The notes: generated by a model from the letters alone, not told the origin. 64,000 nt of DNA from Anaeromyxobacter oryzae (GCF_023169945.1 NZ_AP025591.1:3220481-3284480); one strand, 5' to 3'. Shown: positions 51,782 to 60,465, counted from the first letter of the stretch. Program-made: numbers and translations.

Positions 51782-53749
51782 TCACGGCTCCGGGGGCGTC
51801 TGCGGGCCCGGCGCGGGCCCTTGCCGCCTCCACCCGTCGTACGCCGAGGCGCTCCGCGCGCAGCCGACCGTGCACTGAGCGGCGCACGGCTTCGGCGTGT
51901 GGAACTGCCGCGCGAGCTCGTCGGACCCGTACTCGGCGAGGTCCTTCGAGAACAGCCCGACGGTCTGGCTGCACCAGTGGACCTTCCCGAACTCGTCGAC
52001 GTACAGGTACCGCGATCCGGCGCGGCAGGCGAACGGCGCCTCTCCGTGCTCGATCAGGTGCTGACGGTAATCGCCCGACTCCCGCCCGCCGCGGCCGAGC
52101 AGCCGCTTCACCTCCTCGAACGCGGCGAGCTCGTCCGGGCCGAGGCTGAGGCGCCCCGAGCCGTCGTGCAGCAGGACGATGCGCGCGGTGAGGCCCAGGC
52201 CGCGCGTGAACCGGACCACCTCCAGCGCCTCCGACGGCGGAGCGCTCCCGATCACGGCGCTCACCACGACCTTGAACCGGGCCGCCCGCGCGAGGAGCTC
52301 GAGGCGCCCGCGCAGGTTGTCGAGCACCTTGATCGTCGTGGCGTTGGGCGACACGCCGTCGATGCTGATCTGCAGGTCGGTCAGACCGGCGTCGTTGAGC
52401 GCCTCGACGAGCGGCTTCCCGAGCCGGAAGCCGTTCGTGATGATCTGGCGCCGCCGGATCCCGAGCTCCGTCATCCGCCGGACGAGTCGGGCCAGCTCCG
52501 GGTGCATCGTCGGCTCGCCGCCGCTGAAGCACACCATCCACGTCCGGAGCTGCCACAGCTTCTCGAGCCGCTGCTCGAGGAGCTCGAACGGGACCGGCGC
52601 CGACGTGCGGTCGTACTCGTTGCAGTAGCCGCAGGTGAGGTTGCATCGCCGCGTCACCACGAGGTGCGCGAGGAACGGCCCGTGGTGCAGCCAGTCCGCC
52701 AGCGGTAGCCGCGGGGCGGACGACGCCTCGGCGGGGACCTCCGGCGACGGCACGTGCTCGCTCGAGATCATCGAGCCACCTCCTCCCGGCGACGCGAGCT
52801 CCACCTGCGGTGCGGCGGAACGCAGGCGGGCGAGCGCGCCGCGGCCGAGGACGGCCAGTCCGAGCGCCGTCTCGGGGATGAACTGCATCATGTGGTACAG
52901 CACGCCGACCGCGACGCCCTGCTCCGGGGTCGCCCCGACGATCAGACACGCTGCGGTGGCCCCCGCCTCGAAGAGGCCCATCTGGCCCGGCGTGGCGGGG
53001 AGCGCGTTGGTGAGGTTCACGAACAGGAGGACCAGGGCGACCCCGGCGTAGGACGGCGGGATCGCCACGGCGGTCATCGCGAGGGCGATCTGACCGAGGT
53101 CGACCAGCCACATCGCCACCGTGAGCCCGAGCACGACGCCCGCCTCGCGCGGGCTCGCGAGCACCGCGAGGCCGTCCGAGAGACCGCGCAGCACGCCGCT
53201 CGCCCGCGTGCGCCCGGCGAGCGCGAGCCAGCCCAGGAGCGCCAGCGCCACGATCGCGCCGGCGGTCACCAGCGCGAGCACGAGTCGCACGCGTCCGGGC
53301 AGGTGGAGGAGGAGCAGCAGCGGCAGGCACAGCAGGCCGAGGACCGTGGCGTTGCTGATCTCCTCGAGGGCGAGCGCGCTCACGGCGCCGGCGATCGGCA
53401 CCCCGTCGCGGCGCACGAGGACGGCGCGCACGGCCAGGCCTGCGCGCGCCGGGAGGAGGTTCGTGAACGCGCAACCGGCGAGGCAGTACGCGTAGAGCCT
53501 CGGGAAGGAGACGCGCTGGATCGGGTCGAGCAAGACCTGCCAGCGCCATGCCTTCACCCCGAGGAACAGGGACAGGTGGGCGGCCGTCATCAGGAGGACG
53601 AGCCGGTAGTCGACCCCGGCGAGCGCCCGGCCGAGGGCACCCGGGTCGACCTGGCGGGCGAGGTAACGGACGCAGAGCGCCAGCACGACGATCGCCGCGA
53701 GCCAGCGCAGGCGGGCTCGTGCGCGTTCTCCGATCGCGAGCTTTCGCAT
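51782..53749 (-). CDS. fusion of MprF/AglD-type flippase domain with SPASM-like radical SAM enzyme
   Basis: A 655-residue protein. Residues 15-305 are a membrane domain of the lysylphosphatidylglycerol synthase TM family (LPG_synthase_TM), with WRWQVLLDP, FTNLLPARAGLAVRAVLVRR and LPATPGQMGLFEAGA. After a Gly-rich linker, residues 355-560 are a radical SAM domain with C369-x3-C373-x2-C376 and FSGGEPTMHPEL. The last 70 residues carry five Cys in a SPASM/twitch-like pattern (FACRAGS, VHWCSQ, CAAQCTVGC), so further Fe-S clusters are likely. In frame at the linker is ATG 52771-52769 preceded by GGGAGGAGG at seven bases: the radical SAM half could also be made alone. It lies downstream of the GtrA gene in the lipid-type cluster. 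Confidence 0.85.
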   Translation of the reverse strand: MRKLAIGERARARLRWLAAIVVLALCVRYLARQVDPGALGRALAGVDYRLVLLMTAAHLSLFLGVKAWRWQVLLDPIQRVSFPRLYAYCLAGCAFTNLLPARAGLAVRAVLVRRDGVPIAGAVSALALEEISNATVLGLLCLPLLLLLHLPGRVRLVLALVTAGAIVALALLGWLALAGRTRASGVLRGLSDGLAVLASPREAGVVLGLTVAMWLVDLGQIALAMTAVAIPPSYAGVALVLLFVNLTNALPATPGQMGLFEAGATAACLIVGATPEQGVAVGVLYHMMQFIPETALGLAVLGRGALARLRSAAPQVELASPGGGGSMISSEHVPSPEVPAEASSAPRLPLADWLHHGPFLAHLVVTRRCNLTCGYCNEYDRTSAPVPFELLEQRLEKLWQLRTWMVCFSGGEPTMHPELARLVRRMTELGIRRRQIITNGFRLGKPLVEALNDAGLTDLQISIDGVSPNATTIKVLDNLRGRLELLARAARFKVVVSAVIGSAPPSEALEVVRFTRGLGLTARIVLLHDGSGRLSLGPDELAAFEEVKRLLGRGGRESGDYRQHLIEHGEAPFACRAGSRYLYVDEFGKVHWCSQTVGLFSKDLAEYGSDELARQFHTPKPCAAQCTVGCARSASAYDGWRRQGPAPGPQTPPEP

Positions 53750-53941
53750 CGGCGGGCCTCGGTCGACCGAGGGCGTATTACCGGCCAATCGCACCGCCGC
53801 CACCGAGCCGCCCCGCCCTGCACCACGTGCTCGTCTCGACGCCGAGCCGCAGCAGGTGACTCCCGACGCAGCGGTTCCGGCCCGTGACCCCGGTCCGCAC
53901 GACGGAGCAAGATCCGGTCGGGTCGCCTGGGCCGCTCTCGG

Positions 53942-54409
53942 TCAAGCGGAGTCGGCCGAACGGGGGCGTCGCGCGCGCTCGGCGGGCGGCGGGGGGCGCG
54001 CGGCCGCGCGGAACACGTACAGACGGTGTACGGGGTAATTCCACGCGAGGCCCACCACGACGGACGCAGCGATGACGCCCGGCACCGCCGGGACGCCAGC
54101 GCCGTCCACGAGCGCGTAGGCGACCGCCAGGTTGAGCGCGAGCGAGACCGTGGACGCCGCGACGTAGCGCAGCCCCTCGCGTCCGATACCCGCCCGGTGC
54201 GCCCGATCGAAGGCCCACCACCGCTTCAGCGAGAAGTCGGTGACGGCGCCGGTCACGGCCCCCGCCGCCGCTGCCGCGAGGTAATGCACCCCGAGGAGCA
54301 CGAGCCCCGTCACGAGCAGCCACTCGAGCCCCGACGCGATCGCCGCCGTCACGTTCGCGCGCGCGAACCGGCCGGCCTCCGCCGCGACGCCCCGGGCGCC
54401 CCGGCTCAT
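53942..54409 (-). CDS. GtrA-family membrane protein
   Basis: A 155-residue protein with four membrane segments (about 20-40, 42-62, 80-100 and 108-128), the length and topology of GtrA. Typical features: FARANVTAAIASGLEWLLV, DFSLKRWWAFDRAH after the second helix, RYVAASTVSLALNLAVAYALV, and the helix-4 end NYPVHRLYVFR. GtrA proteins are thought to move polyprenyl-linked sugars across the inner membrane. The start overlaps the stop of the phosphatidyltransferase gene as ATGA, so the two are coupled. Confidence 0.88.
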   Translation of the reverse strand: MSRGARGVAAEAGRFARANVTAAIASGLEWLLVTGLVLLGVHYLAAAAAGAVTGAVTDFSLKRWWAFDRAHRAGIGREGLRYVAASTVSLALNLAVAYALVDGAGVPAVPGVIAASVVVGLAWNYPVHRLYVFRAAARPPPPAERARRPRSADSA

Positions 54410-55212
54410 CTGCGGCGGAGCTCCCGGCGCGTGTGGCGCATCCGCAGCCAGCCGGTCCCGTTCGCGAGGACCGCGATGAGGCCGAGCACGACGAGCACCG
54501 GGAGGTGCAGCGCGAGCGCGCCGGCGGGCGTGGGGCGCCACGCCTGCCAGAGGCTCGAGCCGAGGGTTGCGGCCGCGAGCCAGACGGCGCGCTCGTGCCG
54601 CTGCATCAGCCCGAACGTCGCGTCGATCCCGTACACCTCCGCCTTGGCGCGCGTGTAGCTCACCATGACGGCGCCGGCGCACGCGCCGACGGCGAGGAGG
54701 AAGCCCCACCAGAGCGACCGGTAGTACCAGGCGTACCCGAAGAAGACCGCCATCTCGGCCCAGCGATCGATCGCGGCGTCGAGGACCTCGCCGGCGTCCG
54801 ACGCCATCCCTCGCCCCCGCGCGACGGCGCCGTCGGCCGCGTCGCAGGCCGCGCCGACGATGAGCAGCAGCGCGCCCGTCCCGAAGCTGCCGTTCGCGAG
54901 GAGGATCGCCGACGCGCCCTGGAGGACGAGCGACGCCCAGCTGAACACGTCGGGGTGGATCTTGAGCCGGATCGCCGTGCGGGTCACCGGGCCGAACATC
55001 CACAGCCCGCACTCCATCGCGTACTTCGAGAGGAGGATGCTCCCGCCGGCCTTCTCCACGCGTGCGCTGCGCGGACGGCCGCGGATCGCGGTGGTGATGG
55101 CGAACGCGAGGAGCGCGAGCGAGAGCGCCGCGGCCACCAGCAGGGGCCCGGATCGGGCCACCGGCGCGAGCCACTCGAACGACACGGATGGGTCATGGCG
55201 CGTCGGAGGCAC
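54406..55212 (-). CDS. CDP-alcohol phosphatidyltransferase family enzyme
   Basis: About 268 residues with six membrane segments. The active-site motif DAADGAVAR...GEVLDAAIDR matches D-x2-DG-x2-AR-x8-G-x3-D-x3-D, with all four metal-binding Asp. Members join a CDP-activated alcohol to a polar acceptor such as glycerol phosphate, inositol phosphate or serine. The acceptor cannot be told from the motif. An unusual N-terminal extra segment (about 90 residues) precedes the motif domain. The start is unsure: GTG at 55212 is used, but GTG 55185 and ATG 55314 are in frame. It is divergent from the aminotransferase gene, about 150 bp apart. Confidence 0.85.
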   Translation of the reverse strand: MPPTRHDPSVSFEWLAPVARSGPLLVAAALSLALLAFAITTAIRGRPRSARVEKAGGSILLSKYAMECGLWMFGPVTRTAIRLKIHPDVFSWASLVLQGASAILLANGSFGTGALLLIVGAACDAADGAVARGRGMASDAGEVLDAAIDRWAEMAVFFGYAWYYRSLWWGFLLAVGACAGAVMVSYTRAKAEVYGIDATFGLMQRHERAVWLAAATLGSSLWQAWRPTPAGALALHLPVLVVLGLIAVLANGTGWLRMRHTRRELRRR

Positions 55213-55264
55213 TGCATACTCGGGATAGCGCGTCGCGGCCCCGACGTCCCGATCCCTCGCGAGT

Positions 55265-55290
55265 ACCAGACGCGGCGTGAGACGTCTGGT
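55265..55290. promoter_or_regulatory. inverted repeat, candidate operator
   Basis: A perfect 8-bp inverted repeat, ACCAGACG, ten bases, then CGTCTGGT, in the divergent space between the phosphatidyltransferase and the aminotransferase genes. The spacing fits a dimeric regulator on one face of the helix. Confidence 0.45.
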
Positions 55291-55301
55291 GCGTTGCCGC
55301 G

Positions 55302-55324
55302 CGCCGGTACGCATGGTACCGGCG
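55302..55324. promoter_or_regulatory. second inverted repeat in divergent control region
   Basis: CGCCGGTAC, five bases, GTACCGGCG: nine-base perfect arms, 40 bp before the aminotransferase start. It could be an operator or a leader hairpin. Confidence 0.4.
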
Positions 55325-55364
55325 AAGTCTCCGCTCGTCTTCACGGCGGGAAGGATCTTCACGC

Positions 55365-56705
55365 ATGGGGAAGATCAGGGTCCGCACCGATATCCCGGGT
55401 CCCCGCTCGCGCGAGGTCGTCGCGGAGGAGCAGCGGCACCTGGCGCCGGGCCTGCAGGCGTTCGCGACGTGGGCGGGTGTCGCGATGGCGAGCGGCCAGG
55501 GGTCCACGCTCACGGACGTCGACGGGAACACGTACGTGGACCTGATCGGCGGCATCGGCGTGAACGCGCTCGGCCACTGTCACCCGCGGCACGTCGAGGC
55601 CATCGCATCCCAGGCGTGGACCCTCGTCGTGGGGAGCTTCACGTCGGAGCCGCGCGCCGCCCTGGTGAACGCGGTGTGCGAGCTGGCGCCGTCGGGCCTC
55701 GATCGCCTGCAGCTCTACTCGTCCGGCACCGAGGCGGTCGAGTCCGCGCTGCGGCTCGCGCGCTGCGCCACGGGGCGGACGGAGGTCCTCGGGTTCTGGG
55801 GCGGCTTTCACGGGAAGACCGCGGGCGCCGCGGCGCTCCTCGGCTCGAGCGCGCGCGAGGCGCTCGGACCGCTGCCCGCCGGCGCGACCCTCGTGCCGTA
55901 CGCGGACTGCTACCGCTGCCCTCTCGGGCTCGCGCGCGAGTCGTGCGGGCTCGCGTGCGCCGAGCTCGCGAGGAAGGCGATGAAGGCGCAGGCCGCCGGT
56001 CCGCTCGCGGCGGTGGTCTTCGAGCCGATGCAGGGCACGGCCGGGAACGTCATCCCGCCGGACGGGTTCCTCCCGGCGATCGCCGACGCGGCGCGCGAGG
56101 CGGGCGCGCTGCTCGTCGCCGACGAGATGATCACCGGCTTCGGCCGGACGGGGAGGCCCTGGGGCGTCGATCATTCCGGCGTCCGGCCGGACATCGCGAC
56201 GGTGGGTAAGGGCTTCGGCTCCGGGTTCCCGATCTCCGGGGTGCTGGCGCGCGACGCCGTGTCCCGGGCGAAGCCCTGGTCGAACCCCTCCGGCGCGTCG
56301 TCGAGCTACGGCGGGAACGCGCTCGCGGCGGCGGCGGCGCTCGCGTCGGTCACCACGATCTCGGAGGAGCGGCTCTGGGAGAACGCCGCGCGCGTGGGGT
56401 CGGCGATGGTGGCCGAGCTCCGCCGGATGCAGGAGCGCCACCCCTTCATCGGCGACGTGCGCGGGGCCGGACTCTTCATCGGCGTCGAGCTCGTGAAGGA
56501 CCGCGCCACGAAGGAGCCGCTCGACGCCGCGGTGACGCGGCACGTCTACGAGGAGTGCCTGCGGCGTGGCCTCCTCGCGATGACTTACACGCCGCACGTC
56601 CGGCTCCAGCCGGCGCTCACGATCGACGCCGACACCGCGCTCGAGGGCCTGTCGGTCCTCGACGCGGTCTTCGCGGAGCTCGCGCGCGGGGGCCGGTGGC
56701 GATGA
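55365..56705 (+). CDS. class III PLP-dependent aminotransferase
   Basis: A 446-residue fold-type I aminotransferase. PLP attaches to Lys282 (ATVGKGFGSGFPISG), with Asp253 in VADEMITGFGR holding the ring nitrogen and SSGTEAVESALR as the phosphate-binding turn. A cysteine cluster C182-x2-C185-x8-C194-x3-C198 is present, as in one branch of this family. Class III enzymes act on omega-amines, keto sugars or acetylornithine; the substrate here is not apparent. It overlaps the oxidoreductase gene by ATGA. This pairing suits a dehydrogenase that makes a ketone and an aminotransferase that aminates it (inference). Ribosome site GGAAGGA. Confidence 0.92.
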   Translation: MGKIRVRTDIPGPRSREVVAEEQRHLAPGLQAFATWAGVAMASGQGSTLTDVDGNTYVDLIGGIGVNALGHCHPRHVEAIASQAWTLVVGSFTSEPRAALVNAVCELAPSGLDRLQLYSSGTEAVESALRLARCATGRTEVLGFWGGFHGKTAGAAALLGSSAREALGPLPAGATLVPYADCYRCPLGLARESCGLACAELARKAMKAQAAGPLAAVVFEPMQGTAGNVIPPDGFLPAIADAAREAGALLVADEMITGFGRTGRPWGVDHSGVRPDIATVGKGFGSGFPISGVLARDAVSRAKPWSNPSGASSSYGGNALAAAAALASVTTISEERLWENAARVGSAMVAELRRMQERHPFIGDVRGAGLFIGVELVKDRATKEPLDAAVTRHVYEECLRRGLLAMTYTPHVRLQPALTIDADTALEGLSVLDAVFAELARGGRWR

Positions 56706-57841
56706 GCGGCGCGTCACCGGGGTCACGAGCAGGGTCGACGGCGCGGCCGCCGCACCGCCCGCGGCTCCGGGGCGCGCTCCTCGGCTACGGGTTCATCGGG
56801 GCGCAGGGGCACGTCCCGGCGTACCTGCAGCGCGACGACGTGGAGATCCGGGCGGTCGGGGACGTCTGCGCCGCGCGGCGGGCGCTCGTCGCCGCGCAGC
56901 TCCCGGGCGCCGCGACGTATGCCTCCGCGGACGAGCTCTTCGCCGCGGAGGCCGGGCGGCTCGACTTCGTCGACATCGCGACGCCACCGTGCGACCACGC
57001 CGCCATCGCGCATCGCGCGCTCGACCTCGGTCTCCACGTCCTCTGCGAGAAGCCGCTCGCCACCCGCGTCTCGGACGCGAGGGCGCTGCTCGATCACGCG
57101 GCGCACGCGAAGCGGACCTTGTTCCCCTGCCACAACTACAAGCACGCGCCGGTGGTCCAGGCCGTGCGAGGGGTGATCCGGTCCGGCCGGGTGGGCCGCG
57201 TGCGGTCCGTCACGCTCCAGACCTTCCGCAACACGCACGCGAGGGGGGTGCCGGAGTGGAAGCCGGACTGGCGCCGCCAGGTGCTCGCGTCGGGCGGCGG
57301 CGTCACGATGGACCACGGGAGCCACACGTTCTACCTGGCCTTCGACTGGATGGGCGCGTGGCCGACCGCGGTGACCGCGAAGATGGCCAACTCCGAGCCG
57401 GGCCGGTGGACCACCGAGGACACCGTCTCGGCCGTGCTGACCTTTCCGAACGGCCTCGCGCACGTCCACCTCACCTGGGCCGCAGGCGTGCGCAAGGTCA
57501 TCTACTCGGTCCAGGGCGACCGCGGCGCGATCACGGTCGACGACGACGACCTGCAGCTCGCGGAGCTGCAGCCGGCGCCGAGCGGCGGCCCGGCGACGTG
57601 GCGGGTCGAGCGCCGCACCCTGCCGTCGGAATGGATGGACGCCAGCCACACGCGGTGGTTCAACGCCATGTTCGACGAGTTCGTGGCGGCGATCGAGTCG
57701 GGCGACCACGTCGGCCGCGACGCGCAGGACGCGTACCGCTGCATCGAGCTCATCGACGCCGCGTACGCCTCCGCCGCCGACCAGTGCCGCGAGCGGGCGA
57801 TCGGCTCGGTCCTCGCCGCCGGCATCGCTCACGGTGCGTGA
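56702..57841 (+). CDS. Gfo/Idh/MocA-family oxidoreductase
   Basis: A 379-residue NAD(P)-dependent dehydrogenase of the sugar/inositol/cyclitol group. After a basic leader, the Rossmann motif is GALLGYGFIGAQGH (about residues 24-37), then VDIATPPCDHAAIA, the signature CEKPLA (catalytic Lys) and the C-terminal domain motif MDHGSHTFYLAFDWMG. Typical substrates are sugars, inositols and UDP-sugars. Coupled to the aminotransferase gene (overlap four bases). It converges on the B12 radical SAM gene with a 13-bp overlap at 57829-57841. Confidence 0.93.
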   Translation: MSGASPGSRAGSTARPPHRPRLRGALLGYGFIGAQGHVPAYLQRDDVEIRAVGDVCAARRALVAAQLPGAATYASADELFAAEAGRLDFVDIATPPCDHAAIAHRALDLGLHVLCEKPLATRVSDARALLDHAAHAKRTLFPCHNYKHAPVVQAVRGVIRSGRVGRVRSVTLQTFRNTHARGVPEWKPDWRRQVLASGGGVTMDHGSHTFYLAFDWMGAWPTAVTAKMANSEPGRWTTEDTVSAVLTFPNGLAHVHLTWAAGVRKVIYSVQGDRGAITVDDDDLQLAELQPAPSGGPATWRVERRTLPSEWMDASHTRWFNAMFDEFVAAIESGDHVGRDAQDAYRCIELIDAAYASAADQCRERAIGSVLAAGIAHGA

Positions 57842-59349
57842 GGGCGCCCGTGGTCGGGCGTGCGGCCGTCCGGGGCGGCGGGCCGGTGAACGTACAGCTG
57901 CTCCGGAGCGATCTTCGACGTCGGCGCGTGCGGCGGCAGCCCCATGGCGTACGGGCAGGCGCGACCGTGATCACGGAGCAGCAGCGCCGGGTCGTAGACG
58001 CGGTCGAACTTCCACAGCATCCTTACGAAGTTCGTCTGGCCGTGCGCGAGGTGCCGGGCCGCGATCCCGAGGGTCGCGCGCAGCGCCGCCCAGCCGAGGT
58101 GTTTCCGGTTCAGCACCTGCTGCGTCCGGACGAGCTCCTCGTAGAACCGGGCCAGCGGCATGCGCGTCGGGAGCACCGCGTGCTGCACGTCGAAGAGCCG
58201 GTAGTCGCGCGTCGTGAGCCCCCGGGCTTCGGTGTGCCAGGTCTCTGTGCCCGGGTACGGCGTCGCGACGGTGAGGTGCACGATCTCGGGGACCGAGGTC
58301 GCCCACTCGCGCACCGCCGCGAACCGCTGCTCGTCCCAGGACGGATCGGCGATGACGTTCACCGCTACGGTGAGACCGATCGACCGCGCGACCTGCAGCG
58401 CTTCGAGGCTCTTCGCGAGCGTGGTGCGCTTCCGGAACGCGCGCAGGTCCGCGTCGTCGATCGCCTCGAGGCCGACGAACATGTACCGGAGCCCGAGCCG
58501 CTTCCAGTACCGGAAGATCTCCTGGTTGCGGAGGAGCACGTCGGCGCGCGTCTCGAGGTAGTACTGCTTGCGGATGCCCCGCCGCTCCACCAGCTCCCCG
58601 ATCGCGTACCCGTGGTCCGCGTCCACGAACGCCACGTCGTCGACGATGAACACGCCGGGCTCCCGGACGCTCGCGAGGTCCTCGGCGGCGCGCTCGGGGC
58701 TCACCTTGCGGTAGCTGCGGCCGTAGAAGGTCCAGCCGCTGCAGAAGGCGCAGTCCCACGGACACCCGCGCGTGAACTCGACCGACGCGCACGGATCGAG
58801 CACGCCGATGAAGTACCGCCTGCGCCTCGCCAGGAGCTCACGCGCCGGCGACAGATCGTCGAGGCCCGCGCGCAGGGCCGGCGCGGGCCCGTCCCCGGCA
58901 CGGGTGCTCACGCCGGCGAGCGCGTGCAGGCCGGCCCGATCCTCCGCCGCCGCCTCCAGCAGGCGCGGCGCCGTGTCCTCGCCCTCGCCGCGCACCACGC
59001 AGTCGATGGCGCCGCCCGCGTGCTCCAGGATCTCACGCACCGTGAACGAGGCGCTGTGCCCGCCGACGAAGACGAGGCACCCGGGAAGCCGCAGGCGCGT
59101 CGCCTTGGCGAGGTCGATGACCTCCGGGACGTTCGCGAGGTAGTTCAGCGAGAAGCCGACCGCCTCCGGCTTCCAGGACTCGAGCAGCCGGAAGTAGTCG
59201 CCGTGCTCGTGCGTCTGCAGGTCCAGGAGCACGACGTCGTGCCCGGCCCGCCGGACCGCTTCGGCCACGAGCTCGAGCCCGAGCGGCTCCAGCCGCAGGA
59301 AGATCCGCGAGTACATCAGCCCGCTGGGGTTCACGAGCAGCACTCTCAC
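57829..59349 (-). CDS. B12-binding radical SAM enzyme, HpnR-like
   Basis: A 506-residue protein. Residues 1-145 are a cobalamin-binding domain (VLLVNPSGLMYSRIFLRLEPLGLELVAE, then LANVPEVIDLAKATRLRLPG, FVGGHSASFTVREILEH). It lacks the DxHxxG base-off motif. The radical SAM core follows with cluster Cys196, Cys200 and Cys203 in FTRGCPWDCAFCSG. The N-terminal pattern strongly resembles HpnR, the hopanoid C-3 methylase, from memory; no hopanoid genes are in the window, so a related lipid methylase is equally possible. GTG 59349 has the ribosome site GAGGGGGG. It sits within the lipid-type cluster. Confidence 0.78.
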   Translation of the reverse strand: MRVLLVNPSGLMYSRIFLRLEPLGLELVAEAVRRAGHDVVLLDLQTHEHGDYFRLLESWKPEAVGFSLNYLANVPEVIDLAKATRLRLPGCLVFVGGHSASFTVREILEHAGGAIDCVVRGEGEDTAPRLLEAAAEDRAGLHALAGVSTRAGDGPAPALRAGLDDLSPARELLARRRRYFIGVLDPCASVEFTRGCPWDCAFCSGWTFYGRSYRKVSPERAAEDLASVREPGVFIVDDVAFVDADHGYAIGELVERRGIRKQYYLETRADVLLRNQEIFRYWKRLGLRYMFVGLEAIDDADLRAFRKRTTLAKSLEALQVARSIGLTVAVNVIADPSWDEQRFAAVREWATSVPEIVHLTVATPYPGTETWHTEARGLTTRDYRLFDVQHAVLPTRMPLARFYEELVRTQQVLNRKHLGWAALRATLGIAARHLAHGQTNFVRMLWKFDRVYDPALLLRDHGRACPYAMGLPPHAPTSKIAPEQLYVHRPAAPDGRTPDHGRPHAP

Positions 59350-59469
59350 GGGATCCCCCCTCGTCACGTGCCGGCGTCGCGCGATCCTCCCCGTTCCCGG
59401 CGCCGACCGCGGTGGAATGTCGGGGTCGGCGGGTGGAGCCCCCCGCGCGCGGGTACCGCAAGGCCACCG

Positions 59470-60465
59470 TCACGCCGGCGCGCCGCTCGGGCGCCCACCG
59501 GCGCGCCGCTCGAGCGCCGACACGGCGCCGAGGGCGACGAGGGCGTACGCGATCCCGAGCAGCACGTCGATGAGGTAGTGGTGCTGCAGGTACACCGCGC
59601 TCAGGCACATGAGCAGGAAGAACAGCACCGCCGGCGCGCGCGCCCACTTGAGCTCGCGGAGCCGGAAGGCGAGCAGCGCGGCGATGAGCGGGTACGACAC
59701 GTGCAGCGACGGGAACGCCCCGAACACGTCGATCCCGCGCCCGTACATGTCGGCGAACAGGTGCGTCCCGAGCAGCGCGTCGAACCGCTGCGCCGCGGCC
59801 GCGGCGGGCTCGATGTGCATGCGCGCCGGCCCGAAGCCGTACGCGGTCACGTACCACGGCGGCGCCGCCGGGTAGACGAAGTACGTGGCGAACCCCATCA
59901 CGTTCACGAGGAGGAAGCAGCGGGCGAACGTCTGCGCCGCGTCCTCGCGCCCGCGGAAGAAGAGCAGGATCGCGAGCCCCACGTACTCCCCGACGAACAC
60001 GAGGTAGGCGAAGCCGCAGGCGAGGTCGAGCGCGGGCCAGTGATGCTCGAGGAAGAGCTCGTTGAGCGTCCGCCCCCCCACCGAGAACCAGGCGCGCTCG
60101 AGCAGGTACGGCTCCGCAACGTGGACCCGCCCTGCGATGCCCTCCCAGTAGAAGTATCGCATCCCGTCGAAGATCGCCCCGGTCAGGATGAGCGGGGAGA
60201 ACGCCCGCAGGAAGAGCCGCGTCTTCTCGTTGTACAGGTCGAGGAGGCCGAGCATGCCGAGGAAGACGTGGTCGACGCGAAGGCCGCCGAGCGCGCCGAT
60301 CGTCGCGACGTAGAGCAGCCCCGCGGCGGGAGCCCACGGGCTCCGTCGCATCGTCCAGGACGGCAGGAGCCACTCGCTCATCGCGCGGCGCACCGCGATG
60401 GGGAAGGGCGTTTCCTGCCTGGTCTCGGCAGCCGTCTGCGGCGCCGTCGAAGCGCGGTCGGTCAT
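59470..60465 (-). CDS. PAP2-superfamily membrane enzyme, Aur1 / inositol phosphotransferase-like
   Basis: A 331-residue protein with about six membrane segments. It has the marks of the PAP2_3/Aur1 branch: YPAAPPWYVT (about 198-207), FPSLHVSYPL with His255, and YLQHHYLID with His296 and Asp300. In fungi Aur1 makes inositol phosphorylceramide from phosphatidylinositol; other members are lipid phosphatases. A role transferring or removing a phosphorylated head group is inferred. The ATG start is supported by its position; ribosome site weak. It is divergent from the outer-membrane protein gene, 135 bp apart. Confidence 0.82.
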   Translation of the reverse strand: MTDRASTAPQTAAETRQETPFPIAVRRAMSEWLLPSWTMRRSPWAPAAGLLYVATIGALGGLRVDHVFLGMLGLLDLYNEKTRLFLRAFSPLILTGAIFDGMRYFYWEGIAGRVHVAEPYLLERAWFSVGGRTLNELFLEHHWPALDLACGFAYLVFVGEYVGLAILLFFRGREDAAQTFARCFLLVNVMGFATYFVYPAAPPWYVTAYGFGPARMHIEPAAAAAQRFDALLGTHLFADMYGRGIDVFGAFPSLHVSYPLIAALLAFRLRELKWARAPAVLFFLLMCLSAVYLQHHYLIDVLLGIAYALVALGAVSALERRAGGRPSGAPA

